This document shows positions 24,674 through 33,015 of a stretch of 64,000 nucleotides of DNA, one piece after another. Origin of the DNA: Armatimonadota bacterium (GTDB taxonomy: Bacteria; Armatimonadota; Zipacnadia; Zipacnadales; JABUFB01); contig JABUFB010000001.1 of NCBI GenBank assembly GCA_013314775.1, positions 327,121-391,120 on the forward strand, written 5' to 3'. Within the stretch, counting starts at the first letter, position 1. Each line of letters begins with the position of its first letter. The translations under genes were made by a program, and so were the position numbers. The notes beneath the pieces are model-generated. The model ran no database searches. It was given only the letters and a program-made list of their open reading frames with translations, and was not told where the DNA came from.

Positions 24674-26650
24674 ATGGCAACCCACCCTGACGCTAAATTG
24701 GTCCGGATCTCGGTGATCCTGTGCGGCTTGCTTACATGGCTGATCTCCGGCCAATCTGCTGCCCAGGACATCCGCCAGGGGACCGTCCGCATCACTCTCA
24801 GCCCTAACCCTGTCACCCTCCCCGCAGACGGCAAGAGCCGCTCACGCATCCTCATTGAGGTGCGCGACCGCAACGAGCAACCTCTCCCAGATGGGACGCC
24901 GGTGTTCGTTTTCGTGGACAACGGTCTCGTGGAAACCGGCGATGCCGACCGGAGGCAGTCCCTCACGGCCACAACACAGGGCGGGTATACCACGGTCTAC
25001 TGCACAAGCGAGACACCGGGGGTCGCCACTGTCACGGTGCGGGTGCAGGACACCCGCCAGCGCGCTCTTCTGACGTTCCTGCCCAAGGGCGAGAGCCCGA
25101 AAGCCCAGCCTCGCGTGGTTCACGTGCGCGGCAAGTGGGTCGGCTACTGCCTGGATCTAAACACCATCAGGGCCCGCGACGGTGCGCGTGCGACAATAGG
25201 CAACATGATCTTCGACGCTGCAGACGGCCTGGAGCTGGACATTGAAGCGAACACGTTGCGGGGCTGGTCGGTGCGGATCCGCCGGGGCGAAGAGACACTT
25301 GAGGGCGAAGATTTCTTCTATGAGATTGGCACCGGGAGGGGTGTGATCCGGCGTTTTGGAGAACTCGGGGTGGAGCGTACTTTCTTCTCCTGCTACAGCC
25401 TGACCGGCCAAACTGCCGAGTGGGAACTGCCAGACGATGTCTTTCGGCGCGATGACCGCGAGGGCGTCAACTGGATGATCTGCGAGAGTTGCCAGTACCA
25501 TCTGCACCAAAAGGTCGTCGTGAAGAAGGCGGCCTTCTACGCGCAGACCCAGAAGGTGTTCAGCTTCCCCCCGTACTGGGTAATCGGGCTTCCCGGCTAC
25601 AGCGGCTCCAGCAACACCCAGGTGGTGGGCGTGAGCACTGATGGCGGTCTCGCCGTTGACTTCCCCTTCTTCTACCGGGTGAGCGACAACTGGGCGGGAG
25701 CGGTGAAGATCCAGCGCGGGGCCTCCGGCACCAGCTTCATGGCCCGCGATGGTTGGAGCCTCGCCGTCGAAGAAGAGTATCAGACCTGCACTACTCGCGG
25801 GAGTATCGAGGCGAGCGGGATATTCACGAGTGACTGGGGCGTGGAGTGGCGCGATGAACGCACGGTGTTCGGGAGCGATCAAGCGTTCTTCAACGTGGCG
25901 TGGCCCGACCATGAAAGCATTTTCGCGGACGCCAGCCTCTATCACTACTCGGACAAGTATCGCTTCAACCTCCGCGGCCAGTATGACGACCCGGCGGCCG
26001 CCGAGAAGGCCTACCGCGTGACTGGCGACTGGTTGACTGAACCTCAGCGTCTCACAGGGAACTCGCGCTACCGTCTGGGGGCGTCGGTCGGAGGGCGCCT
26101 GTACAAACAGCGGGATGACGACTGGGTTCTGGAAAACGAGCTATACGCCTCCGTTGAGCTGGACCCCTGGAGAATCGGTTCGCGCACTCGCATCCGCCCG
26201 ACCTTTAGCGACACCTTCTCGTGGGACACCGGGGAGTTCTCGCAGAACATCGCGCGCGCCCAGCTCCGCCTGAACCACCAGTTCGGCTCGGCTGCATGGC
26301 TGGGGCTCAACTACCAACTGAGTTACCACAATGGCGACAGTACCCGCAAGGGCGCCAACAGCATGGTCGGCCTGGACTTCAACCTGACCCACGACTGTCT
26401 GTGGAACCTGTACCTCAATGGCACGTGGGATGTGAATGAATCGGACACCTACGGGTATATCGGCTGGGATTGGTTCTTCAAACCGGCGTGGCGGTTCGGA
26501 ATCGTCGGCACCCACTACGGATATGGTGAGGAAGACTACAACGACCTCGAGTTCGAATTGGGCCGAGCCATCGGTACGCGCGAGATCGGCCTGCGGTATT
26601 CGCTCAAAGAGGACCGGCTGTCCCTGGAGTTTGGGAGTTTCGGTCTGTAA
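24674..26650 (+). CDS. outer-membrane LptD-like barrel with N-terminal Ig (Big-1) domain
   Basis: 658 residues with a signal peptide (VILCGLLTWLISGQSAAQ). Residues about 36-125 look like an invasin/intimin Big-1 domain (TLSPNPVTLPADGKSRSRILIEVRD). Residues about 145-270 resemble the OstA/LptA-type repeat region of LptD. KAAFYAQTQKVFSFPPYWVIGLPGYSGSS followed by GLAVDFPFFYRVSDN matches the LptD pattern just before the barrel. The rest alternates amphipathic strands and ends in LEFGSFGL, like an outer-membrane barrel. It may export or display an envelope lipid or glycan, or serve the cluster as the outer-membrane component. The ATG has no clear Shine-Dalgarno, and the upstream leader may control it. 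Confidence 0.7.
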   Translation: MATHPDAKLVRISVILCGLLTWLISGQSAAQDIRQGTVRITLSPNPVTLPADGKSRSRILIEVRDRNEQPLPDGTPVFVFVDNGLVETGDADRRQSLTATTQGGYTTVYCTSETPGVATVTVRVQDTRQRALLTFLPKGESPKAQPRVVHVRGKWVGYCLDLNTIRARDGARATIGNMIFDAADGLELDIEANTLRGWSVRIRRGEETLEGEDFFYEIGTGRGVIRRFGELGVERTFFSCYSLTGQTAEWELPDDVFRRDDREGVNWMICESCQYHLHQKVVVKKAAFYAQTQKVFSFPPYWVIGLPGYSGSSNTQVVGVSTDGGLAVDFPFFYRVSDNWAGAVKIQRGASGTSFMARDGWSLAVEEEYQTCTTRGSIEASGIFTSDWGVEWRDERTVFGSDQAFFNVAWPDHESIFADASLYHYSDKYRFNLRGQYDDPAAAEKAYRVTGDWLTEPQRLTGNSRYRLGASVGGRLYKQRDDDWVLENELYASVELDPWRIGSRTRIRPTFSDTFSWDTGEFSQNIARAQLRLNHQFGSAAWLGLNYQLSYHNGDSTRKGANSMVGLDFNLTHDCLWNLYLNGTWDVNESDTYGYIGWDWFFKPAWRFGIVGTHYGYGEEDYNDLEFELGRAIGTREIGLRYSLKEDRLSLEFGSFGL

Positions 26651-26695
26651 TCGCGTCTGCCAGCCCCCGTTACGCGCACCCACCAGCCAAACATC

Positions 26696-26706
26696 TGTGC
26701 TATAAT
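26696..26706 (+). promoter_or_regulatory. extended -10 element before uvrB
   Basis: TGTGCTATAAT, identical to the element at 8188-8198 and one base from that at 13847-13857. The -35 region is poor, so it would rely on the extended TG. No SOS box was recognised. Confidence 0.6.
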
Positions 26707-26806
26707 ATCCACCTTCATCCTACTACCTGCATCACAGAGTCTCGCGCTCCGCAGGGCGGCGTTGGACTGTCCGGGCGGCGAGCGATGCGGCATTTGGGGT
26801 CCTGGA

Positions 26807-28792
26807 GTGCCTGACTTCGTCGTCACATCCGAGTATGTACCCGCGGGCGATCAACCGCAGGCCATTGACAGCCTGTCGGAGGGCATCGCTGCGGGGGAGA
26901 AGTTCCAGGTCCTGCTGGGAATCACGGGTTCAGGCAAGACATTCACCATCGCCAACGTGATTGAAAGGGTCCAGCGGCCCACCCTGGTAATTGCGCACAA
27001 CAAGACGCTGGCCGGGCAACTGTGCGCCGAATTTCGCGACTTCTTCGGCAACAATGCGGTGGCATACTTCGTCAGCTACTACGACTTCTACCAGCCCGAA
27101 GCCTACTTGCCCCAGACTGACACGTACATCGAGAAGGACTCCCGAATCAATGAGGAGATTGACCGGCTGCGCCACTTCGCCACACAGTCGGTCATGCAAC
27201 GTCGGGACGTGGTGGTGGTCGCCAGCGTCTCGTGCATCTTCGGCCTGGGCTCGCCTGAGCAGTATGAGGAAGTCACCCTCTCTTTGGCACGCGGACAGGC
27301 GCTGAGCCGCGATGACATCCTGAAGCAACTGGTGAAGATGCAGTTCTCGCGGAACGACATCGCCCTGGATCGAGGCACGTTCCGCGTACGGGGCGATGTC
27401 ATCGAGATTCACCCGGTGGACGCGGATATCGTGACCCGCGTGGAGCTTTTCGGCGACGAGATCGAACGCATCGTCACCCGAGATATCCTCACAGGTGAGC
27501 TTCTTGAGGAGAAAGACAAGACCATCGTCTTCCCGGCCACGCACTACGTGGCCAGCGCCGAGCGCACTGAAATGGCGATCGCGTCCATCCAGGCCGAACT
27601 GGAGGAGCGGCTCGAGTACTTCTACAGCCGGGGCCGGGTGCTGGAAGCGCAACGTCTGGAGCAGCGCACCCGGTATGACCTGGAGATGATCAAGGAAATC
27701 GGCTACTGCCAGGGCATCGAGAACTACTCACGCCATTTCGACGGACGCGCGCCGGGACAGGCTCCGTATACGCTGCTGGATTACTTCCCCGATGACTACC
27801 TGATGGTCGTGGATGAGTCGCACCAGACGATACCGCAGATTCGTGCCATGCTCCACGGCGACCGGTCGCGCAAAGACAGCCTGGTAGACCACGGGTTTCG
27901 GCTTCCATCGGCCTACGATAACCGGCCACTCACTTTTGAGGAGTGGGAGGAAAGGACAAATCAGGTCATATTCGCCTCCGCAACACCGGGGCCGTACGAG
28001 CTATCGAAAGCGTCGCGAGTGGTGGAGCTGATCGTACGCCCGACCGGGCTTGTTGATCCACCCGTGGAAGTTCGCCCAACGCACGGTCAGATCGACGATC
28101 TGGTGGCGGAGATCAAGAAACGTGTCAGCAAGAGACAGCGGGTTCTTGTGACCACGCTCACCATCCGGATGGCGGAGGACCTCACGGACTACCTGCTGGA
28201 GCTGGGTATCCGTGCGCAGTACATGCATAGCCAGATTGACACCCTGGACAGGCACGAGATTCTGCGGTCGCTACGGCTTGGAGAGTGCGATGTTCTGGTG
28301 GGCATCAATCTCCTGCGCGAGGGCCTGGACCTGCCCGAGGTTTCCCTGGTGGCCATCATGGACGCGGACCGTGAAGGGTTCCTGCGCTCAGAGACAGCTC
28401 TGATCCAGACCATGGGCCGGGCTGCGCGGCATCTCGAGGGCCGGGTCATCATGTATGCTGACCAAGTCACCGAAGCGATGCAGGCGGCGATGGATGAGGC
28501 CGAGCGTCGCCGGGCGAAGCAGATCGCCTATAACGAGGAGCACGGAATCACGCCGCGTTCGGTGCAGAAGGCCATCCGCGACACGATCCGTTCCGAAGAG
28601 GATGCACGCGAAGCTGCCCGGCGTCTCATCCCCGCTGCGGCGGCGGAGGAAGTGGGCGAGGAGGATCTGACCGAGATTATCGCCGCGCTGGAGAGCGAGA
28701 TGCAGGAGGCGGCCGCGAACCTGGAGTTCGAACGCGCTGCGCAACTGAGGGATGAGATCCGCGAACTGCGCGGTCTGCTGGAGGAGGATTAG
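26807..28792 (+). CDS. uvrB: excinuclease ABC subunit B
   Basis: About 661 residues. UvrB is the damage-verification helicase of nucleotide excision repair, loaded by UvrA and partnering UvrC. The GTG at 26807 puts the first residues at [19 protein letters not shown], the family start. A P-loop (GITGSGKT) is at 38-45. The beta-hairpin region with [15 protein letters not shown], the DESHQTIPQ segment and the ATPGPYE and GRAARH helicase motifs are all present. The C-terminal UVR motif ([26 protein letters not shown]) binds UvrC. The length is normal for the family. uvrC follows directly. Confidence 0.97.
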   Translation: MPDFVVTSEYVPAGDQPQAIDSLSEGIAAGEKFQVLLGITGSGKTFTIANVIERVQRPTLVIAHNKTLAGQLCAEFRDFFGNNAVAYFVSYYDFYQPEAYLPQTDTYIEKDSRINEEIDRLRHFATQSVMQRRDVVVVASVSCIFGLGSPEQYEEVTLSLARGQALSRDDILKQLVKMQFSRNDIALDRGTFRVRGDVIEIHPVDADIVTRVELFGDEIERIVTRDILTGELLEEKDKTIVFPATHYVASAERTEMAIASIQAELEERLEYFYSRGRVLEAQRLEQRTRYDLEMIKEIGYCQGIENYSRHFDGRAPGQAPYTLLDYFPDDYLMVVDESHQTIPQIRAMLHGDRSRKDSLVDHGFRLPSAYDNRPLTFEEWEERTNQVIFASATPGPYELSKASRVVELIVRPTGLVDPPVEVRPTHGQIDDLVAEIKKRVSKRQRVLVTTLTIRMAEDLTDYLLELGIRAQYMHSQIDTLDRHEILRSLRLGECDVLVGINLLREGLDLPEVSLVAIMDADREGFLRSETALIQTMGRAARHLEGRVIMYADQVTEAMQAAMDEAERRRAKQIAYNEEHGITPRSVQKAIRDTIRSEEDAREAARRLIPAAAAEEVGEEDLTEIIAALESEMQEAAANLEFERAAQLRDEIRELRGLLEED

Positions 28793-28833
28793 CCCTGGCG
28801 CTCCCGCCGAAGGTCGAGGAGAAGCTGAAGAGC

Positions 28834-30804
28834 GTGCCGGACCTGCCCGGCGCGTACACCATGCGCGACGCCGAGGGCAATGTGCTCTATGTGGGCAAGG
28901 CACGCAGCCTGCGCAAGCGTCTGCGGCAGCACTTCCGGGAAAACGCGACTCCGTACGGCTGGTCGCAGCAACTGTACCCCCGCGTGGACGATATTGATTA
29001 CACGGTCACGGCGTCCGAGGTGGAAGCCTTCATCCTCGAAGCCAATCTCATCAAGGAACACAAGCCGCGCTACAACATCCGCCTCGCGGACGACAAGAGC
29101 TACCCTTATCTGAAGCTGACCGACGAGGTCTACCCGCGGCTCATGATTCTGCGCGACCTGCCCGCTAATGCACGGGTCCGTGTGCCCGGTCGTGCGGGAG
29201 CAAGGCGTTTCCACGACCCCCATCGCCACGAGGTCCACGGCACCGGGTCCGGGCGCATCTTCGGTCCGTACCCCGACACGTCCGCGATGCGCCGCATCAT
29301 GCAAATGGTGCCAAAGCTGTTCGGCTTGCGCGATTGCCGTCGCAATCTGGACGGCACGCCCAACGGCAAGCCCTGCCTGAATCTGCACATAGGCCGGTGC
29401 GTGGGCCCATGCCGCGGCGAAGAGTTCGTCCCCCGCGAGCAGTACGGCGCCATCGTTGAGCAGACCGTGCGCTTTCTGGAGGGCAAGTCCGCGGAAATCG
29501 TGCGCGACCTGGAGGCCCAGATGCGCGACGCGTCGGCGAATCTGGATTTCGAACGCGCAGCCATTCTGCGTGATCGGATCAGAGCCGTGGGCCGGGTCAC
29601 ACAAGATCAGCTCATGGTCGCAAACGAGAACCGCGACCAGGACGTCATCGGCGCAGCGATGCAGGAGGACAGTGCGCTGGTGGCCCTCCTGCAGGTGCGT
29701 GCCGGGCGCCTCGTGAAGCAGGATCAGTATCCCTTCGCTCACGCGAAGGACCGCAGCCTGTCCGATGTGGTTGAAGCCTTTCTCACCCAGCACTACGCCC
29801 GGGCGGCGTACATTCCCCCGGAGATATTGGTCTGCGCAGATATAGAGGACGAAGAGGAATGGTCCGCGCTACTCAGCGAGGCCCGCGGCTCAAAGGTGCG
29901 CGTCTACCGGCCCCAGCGCGGTGAGAAGCGGCGGCTGATGGAGTTGGCGGTGAAGAACGCGGAGGTCGGCCTGCGGGCGCACCTGCAGAGTCGCGAGGCG
30001 CGCAGGCAGGCATCGGAAGCGGCGCTCAATGACCTCGCTGCAGCCCTCGGCCTTCCTGAACCGCCCGCGCGGATTGAGTGCTTCGACATTTCCACCACAC
30101 AGGGGCGTCATTCCACAGGCTCCCAGGTGGTCTTCACCGATGGTCTTCCCGACAAGCGCGGTTACCGTCATTACCGCATGACCCAGACCGAAGGCAAGCC
30201 TGACGACTACGCGATGATGGCGGAGATGCTCGCGCGACGGCTGAGCCGAGGACTGCAAGAGGATCCGCACTTCCTGCCGATGCCCGACCTCATTCTCGTG
30301 GATGGAGGCAAAGGACAACTCAGCACGGCGCTGGAGGTGCTTCGGAAGGCCGGCGTCGAGCACATTCCGGTAGCCGGGCTTGCGAAGCAGGAAGAAGAAG
30401 TGTTCGTTCCCGGCCGCTCCTTCCCCGTGGACATGCGCGATCACCCGCAGGGACATCTGCTGCTGCAGCGCATCCGTGATGAGGCGCACCGTTTCGCCAT
30501 CACCCACCACCGGGGCCTGCGCGATGCCCAGATCACCCGCTCGGCACTGGAGCAAATCCCGGGGATTGGCCCGGAGCGCCGCAAGGCGCTACTGCAAGCC
30601 TTTGCATCGGTTCAGGAGATCGCACACGCATCCGTGGAGCAACTGGCGGCCGTGAAGGGCATGGACCACCGAGCGGCGCAGGCAGTGCTGGACGCACTGA
30701 CGGCAGGGCCGGAGCTCATGGCTGAGCGGGAGGAGGAAGAGGAGTACGAGGGGCCCGAGACCGGCGACATCGAGGAAGAACAACAGAATGGGGAGCCTAC
30801 CTGA
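28834..30804 (+). CDS. uvrC: excinuclease ABC subunit C
   Basis: 656 residues from the GTG at 28834. UvrC makes both incisions around UvrB-bound damage. A GIY-YIG domain (PGAYTMRDAEGNVLYVGKA) opens the protein. It is followed by a cysteine cluster (CRRN, CLN, CVGPCR), a UVR motif (RDLEAQMRDASANLDFERAA), and the RNase H-like half with FDISTTQG, LVDGGKGQ and RDEAHRFA. Paired helix-hairpin-helices (IPGIGPERRKALLQAF) come near the end, then an acidic tail. Homology appears to extend about a dozen codons upstream (KLKSVPDLPG), where only a CTG at 28795 could start; it has GGAGGAGG six bases before it. Confidence 0.95.
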   Translation: MPDLPGAYTMRDAEGNVLYVGKARSLRKRLRQHFRENATPYGWSQQLYPRVDDIDYTVTASEVEAFILEANLIKEHKPRYNIRLADDKSYPYLKLTDEVYPRLMILRDLPANARVRVPGRAGARRFHDPHRHEVHGTGSGRIFGPYPDTSAMRRIMQMVPKLFGLRDCRRNLDGTPNGKPCLNLHIGRCVGPCRGEEFVPREQYGAIVEQTVRFLEGKSAEIVRDLEAQMRDASANLDFERAAILRDRIRAVGRVTQDQLMVANENRDQDVIGAAMQEDSALVALLQVRAGRLVKQDQYPFAHAKDRSLSDVVEAFLTQHYARAAYIPPEILVCADIEDEEEWSALLSEARGSKVRVYRPQRGEKRRLMELAVKNAEVGLRAHLQSREARRQASEAALNDLAAALGLPEPPARIECFDISTTQGRHSTGSQVVFTDGLPDKRGYRHYRMTQTEGKPDDYAMMAEMLARRLSRGLQEDPHFLPMPDLILVDGGKGQLSTALEVLRKAGVEHIPVAGLAKQEEEVFVPGRSFPVDMRDHPQGHLLLQRIRDEAHRFAITHHRGLRDAQITRSALEQIPGIGPERRKALLQAFASVQEIAHASVEQLAAVKGMDHRAAQAVLDALTAGPELMAEREEEEEYEGPETGDIEEEQQNGEPT

Positions 30805-30815
30805 GCAGGCTCCCC
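30790..30815. terminator. hairpin at the uvrC stop, shared with the converging gene
   Basis: GGGGAGCCT-ACCTGAGC-AGGCTCCCC is a perfect nine-base-pair stem that overlaps the uvrC stop codon. It lies between two convergent genes (uvrC and aconitase), so it may act both ways. A U-tract is absent. Confidence 0.5.
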
Positions 30816-30840
30816 GCTGATGAACGGGCTGTTGGGTTCG

Positions 30841-32769
30841 CTACCCGCCGGCTGCGCGGGACTTCACGTAGGTCAGCATCCCGCCAGCCCTGAGGACCTC
30901 GATCTCGCGCGAGGTCAGTTCCACTCTCGCTGTGAACTCTGCGCCGGTCGCGAGGTTCCGGCCCTGCACGGTTCCGCTGCTCAGGCCGGTCACCACGCCG
31001 CTCAACTCGATTTCATCCCCCTCGCTGAGCGCTCCGTAAGTCTCTTCGTCAATGACCATCGGTACGATGCCGAAGTTCACGAGATTGGCTTTGTGGATAC
31101 GGGCGAATGATCGGGCCAGGACCGCCCTCACGCCGAGGTACATGGGTACGAGCGCGGCGTGCTCACGGCTGGAGCCCTGGCCGTAATTGTCGCCGCCGAG
31201 GATCACGCCGGCGCCGGCCTCACGGGCCTTCTCGGCGAAATCCGGCGCGACGTTGGCGAAGGCGAACTCGGCCATCTTCGGAATATTGCTCCGGTAAGGC
31301 AGCACCTTGGCACCCGCGGGGGCGATGTCGTCGGTGGTCACGTTATCGCCCAGGCGCAGGAGCACCTTGCATCGGATGGTGTCTTCGATCGGCCCGCGCG
31401 GGTCAACGAACTGGATGTTGGGGCCCCGGATGACCTCGACGTCGGAGCCATCATCGGGCGGCGCGACGATCATGCGATCGTCGATATCGAAGCGTTCCGG
31501 AACGCTGACCACCGGGGCATCGCCAAGCTCGCGCGGGTCGGTGATCTTCCCAGTCAGCGCCGCTGCCACGCAGGTCTCGGGGCTGGCCAGGAATACCTGC
31601 GCGCTGAGGGTTCCACTGCGTCCCTCGAAATTGCGGTTGAAGCTCCGTACCGAGACGCTATCTGTCATCGGCGACAAGCCCATTCCGATACACGGGCCGC
31701 AGGCGCTCTCCAGGATCCGCGCTCCCGCACCAATAATGTCTGCCAATGCGCCATTGCGTGCCATCATCTCCAGCACCTGCCGCGAGCCCGGGGAGATGGC
31801 CAGGCTGACCTCGGGCGGCAGTGTCTTTCCGCGCAGGGCGGCCGCGACGGTGAGCATGTCGCGCAGGGACGAGTTGGTGCAGCTTCCGATGCAGACCTGA
31901 TCCACCGGGGTCCCGGCGACTTCGCGCACCGCAACCACATTGTCCGGACTGTGCGGCCGGGCGATCATGGGCTCCAGCGCGGAGAGATCGATCTCGACGA
32001 TCTCATCGTACTCAGCGTCCGCATCGGCAACGAACTCCTCCCACGCGTCCCCGCGTTCCTGGGCAATGAGGAAGTCGCGGGTGAGCTCGTCGCTCGGGAA
32101 TACGGAAGAGGTGGCGCCCAGTTCGGCGCCCATGTTGGTGATGGTAGCGCGTTCGGGAACGCTCAGAGTCCCGACGCCTGGGCCACCGTACTCGAATATC
32201 CGCCCCACGCCACCTTTGACCGAAAGACGCCGCAGCAGTTCGAGGATCACGTCCTTCGCGGAGACCCACGGGCTGAGAGCACCGTTGAGCTCCACCCGCA
32301 CGACCTTCGGGCATGTAAGCGAGAAGGGTTCGCCAGCCATCGCGCAGGCCACATCCAGCCCGCCTGCGCCGATGCCGATCATGCCGATGCCGCCAGCGGT
32401 GGGAGTGTGGCTGTCGCTGCCCAACAGCGTTTTCCCGGGCACGCCGAAACGCTCCAGGTGCACCTGGTGGCAGATGCCATTTCCGGGACGCGAGAAGTAG
32501 ACGCCGTGCTTTGCGGCAACGGTGCGCAGGTACAGGTGGTCGTCCGCATTCTCGAACCCGGTCTGAAGCATATTGTGGTCGACGTAGCTGACCGAAAGCT
32601 CGGTCTTGACCCGCGGCACACCCATGGCCTCAAACTGCAGATAGGCCATGGTGCCGGTGGCATCCTGGGTGAGGGTCTGGGCGATGCGGATGCTGATTTC
32701 GGCGCCGGGAGTCAACTCCCCGGAGACCAGGTGGCGACTCAGGATCTTCTCGACAACGGTGCCCTTCAC
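30841..32769 (-). CDS. aconitate hydratase (short Aquifex-type)
   Basis: 642 residues, converting citrate to isocitrate in the TCA cycle. The [4Fe-4S] ligands are Cys297 (GSCTNS), Cys357 and Cys360 (SACGPC). GSDSHTPTAGGIGMIGIGAGGLDVA is the core active-site block. The swivel domain (GDNVTTDDIAPAG, NYGQGSSREHAALVP, ANLVNFGIVPM) is fused at the C-terminus as in AcnA. At about 640 residues it belongs with the short putative-aconitase group and not the 890-residue AcnA. It starts with GTG after GGGAGG. The domain pattern also fits related homoaconitase-type enzymes, but the length and blocks favour aconitase. The 246 bases upstream hold no other gene. Confidence 0.9.
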   Translation of the reverse strand: MKGTVVEKILSRHLVSGELTPGAEISIRIAQTLTQDATGTMAYLQFEAMGVPRVKTELSVSYVDHNMLQTGFENADDHLYLRTVAAKHGVYFSRPGNGICHQVHLERFGVPGKTLLGSDSHTPTAGGIGMIGIGAGGLDVACAMAGEPFSLTCPKVVRVELNGALSPWVSAKDVILELLRRLSVKGGVGRIFEYGGPGVGTLSVPERATITNMGAELGATSSVFPSDELTRDFLIAQERGDAWEEFVADADAEYDEIVEIDLSALEPMIARPHSPDNVVAVREVAGTPVDQVCIGSCTNSSLRDMLTVAAALRGKTLPPEVSLAISPGSRQVLEMMARNGALADIIGAGARILESACGPCIGMGLSPMTDSVSVRSFNRNFEGRSGTLSAQVFLASPETCVAAALTGKITDPRELGDAPVVSVPERFDIDDRMIVAPPDDGSDVEVIRGPNIQFVDPRGPIEDTIRCKVLLRLGDNVTTDDIAPAGAKVLPYRSNIPKMAEFAFANVAPDFAEKAREAGAGVILGGDNYGQGSSREHAALVPMYLGVRAVLARSFARIHKANLVNFGIVPMVIDEETYGALSEGDEIELSGVVTGLSSGTVQGRNLATGAEFTARVELTSREIEVLRAGGMLTYVKSRAAGG

Positions 32770-33015
32770 GGTGAGACCTCCCTCAAGAACAGCAACTGCC
32801 CGGACCTTTCCGGGCGGGACCTAATCTTACACAATGGCCTGCACGTGAGGCAAGGTGGCCGTCAGCGATCACAAGAGCCCGGGTGTGCTTCGCTCTTGCC
32901 GCCGGGCCGCGGACAGTCTACACTACAATTCGGCCATGCGTTCCGGGTCCCGACCCCGCCGCCCTGGCATGCCGCACCCAATTACCGCGCCTCGCACTTC
33001 GGGTTATCCACCACC

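Noticed and set aside
8470..26650. Calling the cluster a type IX secretion system
   Set aside because: No Por/Gld/Spr component or type IX sorting-domain signature was recognised; the similarity is only in general design.
32924..32929. TACAAT as the ABC-F promoter
   Set aside because: The nearest -35-like TTGCCG is 22 bases away, too far for a normal promoter.
31159..33015. A long in-frame extension upstream of the ABC-F gene
   Set aside because: It is the antisense of the aconitase gene and carries no ABC motifs; the true start by homology is 33016.
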